From assembly GCA_012295275.1 (NCBI GenBank), contig CM022673.1, positions 14,310,788 to 14,374,787 of the forward strand: 64,000 bases of DNA, in the 5' to 3' direction. This DNA is from Chrysomallon squamiferum (Eukaryota > Mollusca > Gastropoda > Neomphalida > Peltospiridae). This document shows, piece by piece, positions 50,001-61,735 of the stretch (position 1 is the first letter of the stretch; the number at the start of each line of letters is the position of its first letter). Under the pieces are notes generated by a model. It saw only the letters and a program-made list of their open reading frames with translations, ran no database searches and was not told the origin of the DNA. The position numbers and the translations under genes are program-made.

Positions 50001-53000
50001 TATTTGAAATAAAATAGTTCAGAAAATGTACATAAAAAATATAATTTTTCAGATATATGTTTCATATTTTAAAAACTATTTGGGCTAGAGTTTTCAAATT
50101 TGGAATATATATAATTTAAAATATGAATTAAAAGCAATATTTTTTTTTTTTTAAATATTTCTTTTGAAGTATGTAAACAAAGACAAATTTCTTTCTTCTA
50201 TGTTGTAGAAGTACATGTCTGTTATGAACCCCAGCAGTTTGAATGATATTTATATATTGGTTTTGGTTGGAGAGGTTCATGAAATGGAGTACTGTAATAT
50301 TTAAAAAAAGCCAAAAATAAAAGTTATCATTTGTCATAAAAAAAAATAAACTAGTACTAGTTTCAGTTCTGTAACAGAAAAAATTGCAATTTTTTGTTTT
50401 TGCCACATGTGTTCCTTGGACACATTTATGTCCATATGTCCATTCATTTGTAATGTATTTTGAAATAACATAGCAATTATTAAGTTATGTTTTTTTATAA
50501 ATTTTTATTATAAATGTCATTTCACCCAGAATGTGAGAATGAAGAACTCTGATGTAATGGACCCATCTCTGTGTGGGAGGACGAATATTGGTTCCTGTAG
50601 TGGTCAGCGGCCGCAGATGACCCCACCAGCCATTCTCAACAACAGTGCTAATTCTGACTCATCTCTGAAGTCTCCAGACTTCGCAGGCTTCACAGAAGCC
50701 GACATTAAAAATCACATTACAAATGGTGTTGCTACTGAAACAAAATTTGACACTACTGTGACATCATCATCATCATCAACATTATCAGCTGTTTCAACAG
50801 CAACTGCCACTTCAACTCTGTCCAGTATATCAGCTGCAGAGCAAAAGTTTATTTTTGATGCTCGTTTTAAAGTGACGGAACCTAACAGCAGCAGTATGTT
50901 TACAAAGGTGGAAAAGTCGGTCAGTCCACACAGTAGTGCTAGTGACCGATCAAGTCCGAACCACGATGAGAACACTTCGTTCGCTGGTTCTTACGACACC
51001 TTCGCCACCAATGGACCAACAGCATCATCAGAAGACACAGGCACCACAAACAGCAAAACTAATGATTCAGAATTATACGGTTCTAAGCGTCAACGGTCAA
51101 GGTATTTATCTGAGCAAATACCTCAATTTATTTGCCATGCAGATCAGTACATAACTTAAGTGTGAAAATAAAGATAGTATTCTGTTACATATTGTTGATC
51201 AAACCATGATGAAATATTTCAGTTTTCATAATTATTGTTACAGATGTCTTTACTTAAACCTGCCTTTGTATAAAAAGTGTTTGTTAGAGATCTCTGTTAA
51301 ATTGTATTTGAATTTATAAAAACAGTTTAATTAATATTAGATATCTGTTCATAAACTGCATTTGAGTTCATAAAAACAATTAAATTTAGCTAAACTATAT
51401 ACAAGTTTATAACAAACAGTTTAATGGTTGTTAGAGATCTGTGTGTGTTGTAAAACTGTATTTGAGTTTATAAAAATAATTTAATTATTGTTACATATCT
51501 CTGTACACAGTTAAACCTGTATATGAGTTTATAAAAACAATTCAGTAGTTATTACTCTGTACATTGTTAAACCTGCATTTGACTTTTTATAAACAGTTTA
51601 ACTGTTACAGATCTTTGTACATAATTAAACCTGTATTTCAGTCTATAAAAACAGGTTTAATTATTGTTGCACATCTCTGTACATAGCTAAACATGTATTT
51701 GAGTACAGTTTAATTGTTGTTACAGATCTCAGGACACTGTGGATAAGAAGAAGGCAAAGCGAGGAAAGCAGATGCAGGCGTCTGCAGCAAAAGTGAAATC
51801 TGGGAAGGACAGTTCAGGGAAGACAGTTCTAACTCTGGGTGCAAAGAAACACACACAGAAGAGAAAGAACGGAGCAGCAAACAGTTCCGTTCAGTAAGTA
51901 ACTACACTGTCAGTGGTTAGTTTTACACTTCTGTTCAGTAAGTAACTACACTGTCAGTGGTTAGTTTTACACTTCTGTTCAGTAAGTAACTACACTGTCA
52001 GTGGTTAGTTTTACACTTCCATTCAGTAAGTAACTACACTGTCAGTGGTTAGTTTTACACTTCCGTTCAGTAAGTAACTACACTGTCAGTGGTTAGTTTT
52101 ACACTTCCGTTCAGTAAGTAACTACACTGTCAGTGGTTAGTTTTACACTTCTGTTCAGTAAGTAATTGTCAGTGGTTAGTTTTACACTTCTGTTCAGTAA
52201 GTAATTGTCAGTGGTTAGTTTTACACTTCTGTTCAGTAAGTAATTGTCAGTGGTTAGTTTTACACTTCTGTTCAGTACACTTCTGTTCAGTAAGTAACTG
52301 TCAGTGGTTAGTTTTGTTCAGTAAGTTTTACACTTCTGTTCAGTAAGTAACTGTCAGTGATTAGTTTTACACTTCTGTTCAGTAAGTAACTGTCAGTGGT
52401 TAGTTTTACACTTCTGTTCAGTAAGTAATTGTCAGTGATTAGTTTTACACTTCTGTTCAGTAAGTAATTGTCAGTGGTTAATTCTGTTCAGTGTAATTGT
52501 TGGTTATTTTACACTTCTGTTCAGTGTCAGTGGTTAGTTAGTTTTATTTTACTTCTGTTCAGTAAGTAACTGTCAGTGGTTAGTTTTACACTTCTGTTCA
52601 GTAAGTAATTGTCAGTGGTTAGTTTACACTTCTGTTCAGTAAGTAACTACACTCAGTGGTTAGTTTTACACTTCTGTTCAGTAAGTAACTACACTGTCAG
52701 TGGTTGGTTTTACACTTCTGTTCAGTAAATAATTGTCAGTGATTAGTTTTACACTTCTGTTCAGTAAGTAATTGTCAGTGGTTAGTTTTACACTTCTGTT
52801 CAGTAAGTAATTGTCAGTGATTAGTTTTACACTTCTGTTCAGTAAGTATCTACACTGTCAGGGTTAGTTTTACACTTCTGTTCAGTAAGTAATTGTCAGT
52901 GATTAGTTTTACACTTCTGTTCAGTAAGTATCTACACTGTCAGTGGTTAGTTTTACACTTCTGTTCAGTAAGTAATTGTCAGTGATTAGTTTTACACTTC

Positions 53001-56000
53001 TGTTCAGTAAGTAATTGTCAGTGGTTAGTTTTACACTTCTGTTCAGTAAGTAACTGTCAGTGGTTAGTTTTACACTTCTGTTCAGTAAGTAATTGTCAGT
53101 GATTAGTTTTACACTTCTGTTTAGTAAGTAATTTTCAGTGATTAGTTTTACACTTCTGTTCAGTAAGTAATTGTCTTCTGTTCAGTAAGTAACTGTCAGT
53201 GGTTAGTTTTACACTTCTGTTCAGTAAGTAACTGTCAGTGATTAGTTTTACACTTCTGTTTAGTAAGTAATTTTCAGTGATTAGTTTTACACTTCTGTTC
53301 AGTAAGTAATTGTCAGTGGTTAGTTTTATACTTCTGTTCAGTAAGTAACTGTCAGTGGTTAGTTTTACACTTCTGTTCAGTAAGTAATTGTCAGTGGTTA
53401 GTTTACACTTCTGTTCAGTAAGTAACTACACTCAGTGGTTAGTTTTACACTTCTGTTCAGTAAGTCAACTGTTCAGTAAGTAATTGTGTCAGTGGTTAGT
53501 TTTACACTTCTGTACACAGTTTTACAGTCAGTGTGGTTAGTTTTACACTTCTGTTCAGTAAATAATTGTCAGTGATTAGTTTTACACTTCTGTTCAGTAA
53601 CTAATTGTCAGTGGTTAGTTTTACACTTCTGTTCAGTAAGTAATTGTCAGTGATTAGTTTTACACTTCTGTTCAGTAAGTATCTACACTGTCAGGGTTAG
53701 TTTTACACTTCTGTTCAGTAAGTAATTGTCAGTGATTAGTTTTACACTTCTGTTCAGTAAGTATCTACACTGTCAGTGATTAGTTTTACACTTCTGTTCA
53801 GTAAGTAATTGTCAGTGGTTAGTTTTACACTTCTGTTCAGTAAGTAACTGTCAGTGGTTAGTTTTACACTTCTGTTCAGTAAGTAATTGTCAGTGGTTAG
53901 TTTTATACTTCTGTTCAGTAAGTAACTGTCAGTGGTTAGTTTTACACTTCTGTTCTGTAAGTAATTGTCAGTGGTTAGTTTTACACTTCTGTTCAGTAAG
54001 TAACTACACTCAGTGGTTGGTTTTACACTTCTGTTCAGTAAATAATTGTCAGTGATTAGTTTTACACTTCTGTTCAGTAACTAATTGTCAGTGGTTAGTT
54101 TTACACTTCTGTTCAGTAAGTAATTGTCAGTGATTAGTTTTACACTTCTGTTCAGTAAGTATCTACACTGTCAGGGTTAGTTTTACACTTCTGTTCAGTA
54201 AGTAATTGTCAGTGATTAGTTTTACACTTCTGTTCAGTAAGTATCTACACTGTCAGTGGTTAGTTTTACACTTCTGTTCAGTAAGTAATTGTCAGTGATT
54301 AGTTTTACACTTCTGTTCAGTAAGTAATTGTCAGTGGTTAGTTTTACACTTCTGTTCAGTAAGTAACTGTCAGTGGTTAGTTTTACACTTCTGTTCAGTA
54401 AGTAACTGTCAGTGATTAGTTTTACACTTCTGTTCAGTAAGTAAGTTTTACACTTCTGTTCAGTAAGTAATTGTCAGTGGTTAGTTTTACACTTCTGTTC
54501 AGTAAGTAACTGTCAGTGGTTAGTTTTACACTTCTGTTCAGTAAGTAACTGTCAGTGATTAGTTTTACACTTCTGTTCAGTAAGTAATTGTCAGTGGTTA
54601 GTTTTACACTTCTGTTCAGTAAGTAATTGTCAGTGGTTAGTTTTACACTTCTGTTCAGTAAGTAACTGTCAGTGATTAGTTTTACAGTTCTGTTCAGTAA
54701 GTAATTACACTGTCAGTGATTAGTTTTACAGTTCTGTTCAGTAAGTAATTACACTGTCAGTGATTAGTTTTACACTTCTGTTCAGTAACTAATTGTCAGT
54801 GGTTAGTTTTACACTTCTGTTCAGTAAGTAATTGTCAGTGATTAGTTTTACACTTCTGTTCAGTAAGTAATTGTCAGTGATTAGTTTTACACTTTTGTTC
54901 AGTAAGTAATTGTCAGTGATTAGTTTACACTTCTGTTCACTAGATGTCATATTAGTATGTGTAATATCAGTATATATAACATCTGTGTGCAATATACATA
55001 CATACAGTATCAGTATGGGTAATATTTATATACATAATAACAGTATATGTAATTTCACTATATTTAATACTGGTAGTTCTGTAATGAGTTTTGTCTGTAT
55101 GGCAGATCTGTTCTTTGAGTGTGTTCTTGTACAGTGATTTCACATTCCAACCAGTGCATCAAATACTGCTTTTACTTGTTACGCTTAAATTTTAAAAATA
55201 ATGTTTTTGTTACAGACCTACAAGTTTAAGTAGTACCAGTGTGTTCGGTGGGTCACCCTATTTCCAAAGTCTCACAGCTCCTGGTCCAGTCTCTCTCTCC
55301 ACTCAGGGTAAGTGTGATACTGTACATCCTCTCTGCATGTAAGGAATGATGTGTGTGTTACCTCTGTCTGAGTGTAAAGAGTGATGTGTGTTATCTCTCT
55401 CTCTGTTTAACAAAAGGTTGAAGAACTTGTCATTCTCTGTTCTTTCTCCGTCCATAAAATAAAATATTTGAAATTATTCTCTTTTTTTTTTTTGTCTCTG
55501 TAGACTATGATTTATTTATTTATATATGTGACAGGTTCTACAATGACATCATCATCCAGGGTGGTGTCTGGAGCGGGGGATGCCAGTAACACGGGCGAGA
55601 CAAATGATGTTGTTAATGGTATCAGCAGGTTTGTTTGTCCACCCAAAATCTTCCCCTCACAGCAGAAACCAGCGGATTCTAACACAGGGTAAAATAAAAT
55701 AAATTTTTATTTTTTATTTTTATTAATTCAAAAATGTGTAATGGAAATATTTCACACAAATCTTAATAGATACAGCTTTTAAGTTAAACTATTTAATTTA
55801 AGATTTTGGTAAATGTTACTGGGACTAATTTGTATAATGTGTTTATTTTGTTTCTTTGGGTATTACTGTGGACAGTTCATATTATGTCAGTAGGAAGATA
55901 TATATAAAAAATTGCTGTTAATGAATGTCTCTTTGTGTGACAGTAGCAAGCATTATTAAGAACTAAGCTGCCATAATCACTCTATTTTATTTAATTCATA

Positions 56001-58484
56001 TATCTACAAAAAAAAAAATCTTCAATTTTTTTTTTTATTTTCTTATTTTTTCAAAATAAATGTCCATTCATTTGTTGGTTTTGTTACACTGTTAGAGAAC
56101 ACACACACACATTGCTGTATTGACATGTGAAATATTTACTCAGTAATTCATTGTCTGTGTTTCCAGGTTTCCACAGACGATGGAGCAGTTGTTAGAGAGA
56201 CAGTGGGAGCAAGGTTCTCAGTTTCTAATGGAACAAGGACAGCATTTTGACAGTAATTTTACTTTCACATCACAGTATTAGAATTTGATTCACAGACTAT
56301 GTTGACTGTTAACATATAACAACTCATTATAGTTAAACTGTTATATATTAAACTGTTACAGTTAAACTATTATTATAATTTGTTTTACAATTAAATTGAT
56401 GTGTTTGAGTGTGTGTATAAAGGAATAACAATTATGTACATTTTTACATGAATTACAATTAACTGTTATGTTTACAGTCAAACTGTGTAGTGAATTACAT
56501 TTAAGTGTTATGTTTAGTTATACTATGTAGTGAATTACAGTTTATTTTTAAGTTTACAGTCAAACTGTCTAGTGAATTACAGTTAAGTGTTATGTTTATG
56601 GTCAAACTGTGTAGTGAATTACAGTTAAATGTTATGTTTACAGTCAGACTGTATTGAGTTACAGTTTATTGTTATGTTTACAGTCAAACTATAATGAATT
56701 ACAGTTAAGTGTTATGTTTACAGTTGCCTCTCTGTTGAACTGTTTAAATCAGCTGAAGAGTGAGAATCAGAAGTTAGAGGAGTATGTGAAAAACCTCACT
56801 GACCGGCGTGACCACTTGCTGACCGTCAACGCTCGGCTATCTCTGCCTTTCTCCAACATCAACAACATCGTCAACACATCACTTCCTGACTCATCTGACC
56901 ACAAGGTAGATTTAGTTTTTTTTATCATTTATTACTGGTTTTTAATTAAAGCAGAATAAAAGTGTTTAATTTTTTTACTTAAAACTGACATTAGTACATA
57001 TTAATTTGTTATAAGAAAAAATATATAAATTTAGAAAGTTAATTTAGGTTAACCCTTTCCTTGCAATAAGGAGATAGGTCTGTTAATTTGCTGTTAATTG
57101 CAGAAAGCAGATTTACCCTCAGCCAGTATGTGTCCTGACAGCTTTGTTGATTTTGCCAGGAGATAATTTAATTACATACTGAAAGTTTTGAGAATGGTTT
57201 AATACAAATATTACTGTAATTTCATTTTTGACACTGTCTTTGTTACAGTGTTTGAGACCATGAAGAAAAATAAAAGATAATTGTTGACAGTTAGAATTAA
57301 ACTGATTATCAACACTGATATTTTTTGTTTTCTGCAGGATCCAAGCTGTCCCATTTTAAGTCCGGCCATAATTGACAGTGTCCCCAGTCCTGTAGGTTAG
57401 TGAACATTTCACTTAGAACTGTTTTACTTTCTCCTTTACTCATGTAAATAATACATTTTTTGAAAATCATTGAATTTTCATTCTTTCTTCTGTATTACTA
57501 TATCAGTTAAAATTATCAGATGGATGCAGGTACGTGTGTTTTCGTGTGTGAGTGTTTAGGTATATGTTTTTGTGTATACATTGTGTGTGTGTGTGTGTGA
57601 CTAACAATTTTATTTCATCCAGTCAGTAATTAAACTGAAATTCACTGAAATGATAATTTTTCACAACAGAAAACTGACTTTAGAAACTTGTAGATAAATT
57701 ATTATTATTATTATTATTAAACTTTGGTTCTTATGTGATGTTACAACTTATGTTTGCTGTTTCAGAGTCTGATTCTGTGAGTGTTTACTCACATTCTAAG
57801 ATGTCCGACATCTCTCTCACTTCAGATTCCTCCGTCTCAACTAGGGTAAGATTTTCAAACTGTTTAATCATTTGGTAACGTGTTATGTTTAAAATTAACG
57901 TCAGTCTTCATGTGACGAATGGTGTAATAGACAGTTTTAATATTCCAGTTTGGTAAACTGTTTATTCAGACCTCACTTGACTGTTCTTTTTAACAGAAAT
58001 TAATGTTGTGAACTGAATTATATTTAATTAAAATACATTATTATTGAAAATGGTTTTAATTAATTAGCTTTTATAGAGTGCTTCCAGTCTCATTAAATGA
58101 AACTGCCTTTATAGACAAATGTAGCATATCTTTTCTAGATATATACACTCATATACACACAGATATAGATATAAATATAGATTTAAATGTAGTTATATCT
58201 ATAGATATAGATATATATAGACATATGTAGGTATAAATATAAATATAGATGTAATAGGTATATAGATACATGAATGGATAGATACAGATATATATAAACA
58301 CAAAGAATTATTTTGATGATCTGTTTTTTTATCAGTTTTATTCTTTCTGTTTCAGGACCCTTCATCTCAAGTTTTGAGCTCCTCGACAAACTCTCCACTG
58401 ACCAGTTCCCAGTTCTCATCTGGTCACTCTCTCACTAACAGTACAAGTGCTATCAGGGACACACAGACAAAAGACAAAACGTGA
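47022..58484 (+). CDS. MLLT10: AF10/AF17 (MLLT10/MLLT6) orthologue, PHD-zinc knuckle-PHD and leucine-zipper chromatin factor, 16 exons
   Basis: Exons: 47022-47130, 47238-47317, 47790-47844, 48227-48336, 48646-48749, 49129-49222, 49597-49713, 50530-51101, 51726-51893, 55216-55307, 55535-55688, 56167-56252, 56724-56905, 57338-57395, 57766-57845, 58356-58484. They total 2190 bases (729 aa plus stop) with every GT-AG junction in phase. Residues ~7-185 form the PHD1-zinc knuckle-PHD2 module (GGCCVCSDERGWAENPLVYC at the start, then KCELCP and CYICEEHG), which in vertebrate AF10 reads histone H3 unmodified at K27. Exon 8 is Ser/Thr-rich with FTEADIKNH; exon 9 is Lys/Arg-rich. Residues ~556-641 carry the octapeptide motif EQLLERQW and the leucine zipper that recruits DOT1L in vertebrates. 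Nuclear, linked to H3K79 methylation (family knowledge). It is shorter than human AF10 (over 1000 aa) and lacks the Gln-rich tail. AF10 and AF17 are paralogues in vertebrates; this looks like the pre-duplication gene. The ATG matches the vertebrate start. Confidence 0.96.
48880..49080. repeat. Two-copy ~130-bp duplication within AF10 intron 5
   Basis: The words ATGCAAT, ATAAAATTATTTTTATTTAA and TTTATTATTTTTATTTTT occur twice (from about 48891 and 49001). AT-rich and modestly diverged. Confidence 0.55.
49973..50416. mobile_element. Possible MITE-like insertion in AF10 intron 7
   Basis: The left end AAGGGGACACACTAGGCAAA and, inverted, the right end AAGGAACACATGTGGCAAAA are similar but not identical. 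The ~440-base interior is AT-rich and non-coding, and intron 7 is longer than most of its neighbours. No clear target-site duplication. Weak call. Confidence 0.3.
51235..51730 (+). repeat. Minisatellite in AF10 intron 8 carrying the exon 9 acceptor, ~9 copies of ~60 bp
   Basis: Units read approximately TTGTTACAGATCTCTGTACA, TAGTTAAACCTGTATTTGAG, then TTTATAAAAACAGTTTAA. The last copy supplies the genuine acceptor TTGTTACAG|ATCTCAGG at 51725/51726, and earlier copies hold near-identical words (TTGTTACAGATGTCT near 51240, CTGTTACAGATCTTT near 51608, TTGTTAGAGATCTGT near 51430). The unit therefore spans the intron/exon boundary. Confidence 0.88.
51885..54942 (+). repeat. 3.05-kb minisatellite in AF10 intron 9 made of 5'-splice-site copies
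   Basis: It starts inside the last nine bases of exon 9 (TTCCGTTCA) and continues to about 54942. Units of 38-44 bases read CACTTCTGTTCAGTAAGTAA, an optional CTACACT, then TTGTCAGTGGTTAGTTTTA; roughly 75 copies. Each has the donor-type word TTCAGTAAGT, identical to the authentic exon 9 donor CA|GTAAGT. Two copies near the exon keep the exonic spelling TTCCGTTCAG exactly and another reads TTCCATTCAG; distal ones read TTCTGTTCAG. Longer units (with CTACACT) dominate next to the exon, which suggests waves of local expansion. Confidence 0.96.
56452..56723 (+). repeat. Minisatellite in AF10 intron 12 carrying the exon 13 acceptor, ~6 copies of ~40 bp
   Basis: Units read GTTATGTTTACAGTCAAACT, GTGTAGTGAATTACAGTTAA, GT. 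The genuine acceptor GTTATGTTTACAG|TTGCC (exon 13 starts at 56724) is the last copy. Earlier copies end in TTTACAG or TTTATGG at about 56477, 56556, 56599, 56642 and 56683. Confidence 0.9.
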
Positions 58485-58619
58485 TGCTACGACTTTGATG
58501 TAACCTATTTCTCCTGTCAATCAAATTTTTCTCTTCTTGTCAGTCATGTGAAATCCCAGTTATACACAGACCAGTGATATAACAGTGTCAAAACCTGACT
58601 CAGTGCTTGTTATTATTAA

Positions 58620-58662
<43 letters not shown>

Positions 58663-60214
58663 TTTTTTTTTTTTTTTAGGCTTTATTAATTTAAAAGTTT
58701 ACCAAAAAAAAAAATAACATTTAAAGATAAAGTTGAGTTTGATGTCACAGTTAAAATTACAATTTAATGAATTTAATGACATAATCTAGATTAAATTGAT
58801 TTTCTAACTAGTTACTGGGAGTCAAATCTTTGCTCATTTTAAAAAAAAAATAGTTTTTGACAAACAGAACAGCAAGTACCTTTGATTTTTAATTTAATTG
58901 GGTTTGTCTTGATAGTTTTTAAAGTATAATTTCACAACAAATTATTACAAATTATACACAACACATAAATATATATATTATTTTTTAAATAAATATATAT
59001 ATATATATATATATAACATGTTAATAAAATGCAGTAAGATATGTTTTTATTACTGAACTATACTAAATAATTTTACTACATATGCCAAAAAAAGTTTTTA
59101 TTTGAACCATATTTAATTACACACATGAAATGTTCACATCTTCATTCTTATTTCTAGGATCTCACTGTAAACAAATTCTGACTTTGTTTTAAATATTTCT
59201 CAATATAACAAGCATGAGAAAAGACCAACAGACACAAACAAAATTCCCAATATTCTCTGCACTTTTTATTTATTTATTTATTTATTTATTTTTTTGTTTT
59301 CCTTTATGTTGTCATTTTCATCATGTGTACCATTCACTTTCAGAAACAGCAATTCTTCTAAAATGTCTAGATAGCAATGATTTTTTTTATGGAAAATCCA
59401 TACTTGCCATACTTAAACTTTTCAGTGAAAGTCTGATCAAATGTGTCACTTTTTCAAGCAGTCAGTATAGACAGGCCTAGAGTGTAAATGATGTTTCTAT
59501 TCCATAGTGACAGAATATTATGTGAGTAACACAACTGATTGAAATCCAGAATTCTGCAACATTCATTTTTACTATTCACTGTTCATCTTATATATTTTTT
59601 ATTAATACATACATCCTCAAACGTCATCATGCTGATTTTAAATATATATTTTTTTCCAGTCTGTATATTATATTTCTGAGTGTTATTTTGTACTAATTTT
59701 CTTTACATTTATATTTGACCTGGAGTAGCAGAAATTCTTTTTACATAACACCCTAATTTTCATAGTAAATATGATTCATTTTAACATTTTTGTTTTATCA
59801 GATGTTGAACAGTATAATAATAATAATAATGATATATAGACACACTCACACATTCATTTCATTCTTTGTTGGTTTCAGAATTGCATGTTTTATGACAGTT
59901 GACATTTTCTCAGTGTGACCAAACATAATGTATTCCACATTCAGATGATGGAAATAAAGGCAGCACTGTTCATTTTAAAATGTTTGTATATAAAAATGTT
60001 TTTTTATTCTCACTGGCATTCACAGATTGACCCAACTGTGTATAGACATATTTTATCTACTGCTCTGAGCTTGTTTGTTGCATGTTTTGAGAGGTGAGAA
60101 AATAATAATAATGAACTAAAGTCTTATAATAGAGGTTCCATAGCTCCAGGGTTCAGTTCTTGACTCTGGAGATTTGTCCTAGATTTGAAAGTAAAACTTT
60201 TTTTAATCTCCAAA

Positions 60215-60335
60215 GTTGAAGGTCAAACTATTTTACTGGATATTTTCTAAGGTCAAACCTCGTTTATGGGATATTTTCTGAGTTAAAGGTCAAACTGGTT
60301 TTACTGGACATTGTATAGATTAAAGGTCATTCTAT
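60215..60335. repeat. ~44-bp tandem repeat, about 3 copies
   Basis: AAGGTCAAACTATTTTACTG, AAGGTCAAACCTCGTTTATG, AAGGTCAAACTGGTTTTACT and AAGGTCATTCT mark successive units, each followed by GGATATTTTCT or GGACATTGTAT. Confidence 0.8.
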
Positions 60336-61735
60336 AATCACTGGGGGTTACAGAGGTGAGAATGTGAGTGAGAGACTGAAAATGATTTCAGATAACAGAA
60401 ATGCAAGGAGCAATACTTGAAGGAAACTGGCTAGATTATTTATTAATACAATACTGATTGCTTACAACACTTTCAGTACGTGAAAACTTTTGTTAGACTG
60501 TGTGAGGTGATTGTGTTATTAATTAATTTTATAGCAGGGTATAGCTTGGTGTGAGTTCAGTATATTATCTACTGAATACGATAAAACTGAGTTGTTTCTC
60601 GAAAGTTATCCTTAGTGTTTGAGCAGGATAGTGTTTGTAGTTCTGTAGCAGGAACTGTGTGTTACGGGTAGCCTGGCTGCGCAGGTTATTAAATTACCAA
60701 ATAAACAGCAGAAACTGCTGTAGTCTGAGCAGGATACAACTTGGTACACCACAGACATTCACAGCAACACTAAATACTACATCCTAAGTCAAAACAGTTA
60801 GAATTTTAAAGTAAAATTTTTGGAATACAGAAGTTGAGTAGGAAACAATCTAGTGATCAAAATAGATAAACTAAATGGCCAAACAGGATTAGATTGTAGG
60901 ATTCAGTATTACAGGATACTAACTAAATGACAGAATAGGATGGTTTGTAGGACAAATAGTTAAAAATGTTTACGAAAACAACTGAAGGTGTACAGTTGTG
61001 TATCATTGTTTACATATATAATATATATATATCAGGCTTTTGTTGCTGTTTGTACCGTTTATTGTGTTCAGTAATACATTACTTCAGTTTCAGCATAAAT
61101 GTTTTCATGTACATAAATGTACATACAATGTTACTTCATTTTAAATGTTTTGATATACACTTGTATATATACATCACACATTTTATTGTCACTAAATTCT
61201 ATCTTTGTTTCCTGTGATTTTCTTCTGTAAATACTTTCAGTGGCTTATAATTTCATTTCTTCGTTTTTGTCTTTTACTTTTTTTCTCTTGGTAAATTTTG
61301 TTATTTTGTTAAAATAGGGTTTTTTTCTTTAAAAATGTTTTTATTTTTTAATAATTTTATTGTTTATGTTAATGTATGTTGTTTGACTTTGTTATATCAA
61401 GTTATGAAGTACAAGAGAAATGAAAATCTATAAATGAACAAAGAAAACTAAGTTAAAGATCTGTATTTTCACCAGAAAAAAAGAAATTTCTTAAAATGTT
61501 GGGTGACAATTTCTGCCATAATGCCATACAAGAAGGAAAGAAAATCAATTTTTTTTTTCCCATTATTTTCATTTACAATAATTTTTGGAAAATTGTTTTG
61601 ATTTTTAAAAAATTAAGGGAGAATATAAATGATGTAAAATCCAATTTTATGAAAACTGTTTTCTATAATAATATTTATTTCTAGTAACTTTATTATTTGT
61701 TTTAAAATCTGATTCCTTTTTACATATTTGGACAT

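Noticed and set aside
51102-51159. C-terminal extension of AF10 exon 8 (open for 18 more codons)
   Set aside because: TCAAG|GTATTT is a usable donor, and joining to 51726 keeps the overall 16-exon frame and leads to the conserved zipper. Reading through would end the protein early.
51894-54942. The intron 9 array as a set of recursive (ratchet) splice sites
   Set aside because: Each unit has pyrimidine-rich TTCTGTTCAG followed by TAAGT, so acceptor and donor words overlap by one G. Splicing to the AG would leave TAAGT, not GTAAGT, so an exact zero-length exon is not formed.
51885-54942. The intron 9 array as a CRISPR or as coding tandem repeats
   Set aside because: Units are contiguous without unique spacers, the host is eukaryotic, and the frames contain stops (TAA, TAG) in every unit on the plus strand. 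The minus-strand frame at 54789-54992 is a repeat shadow.
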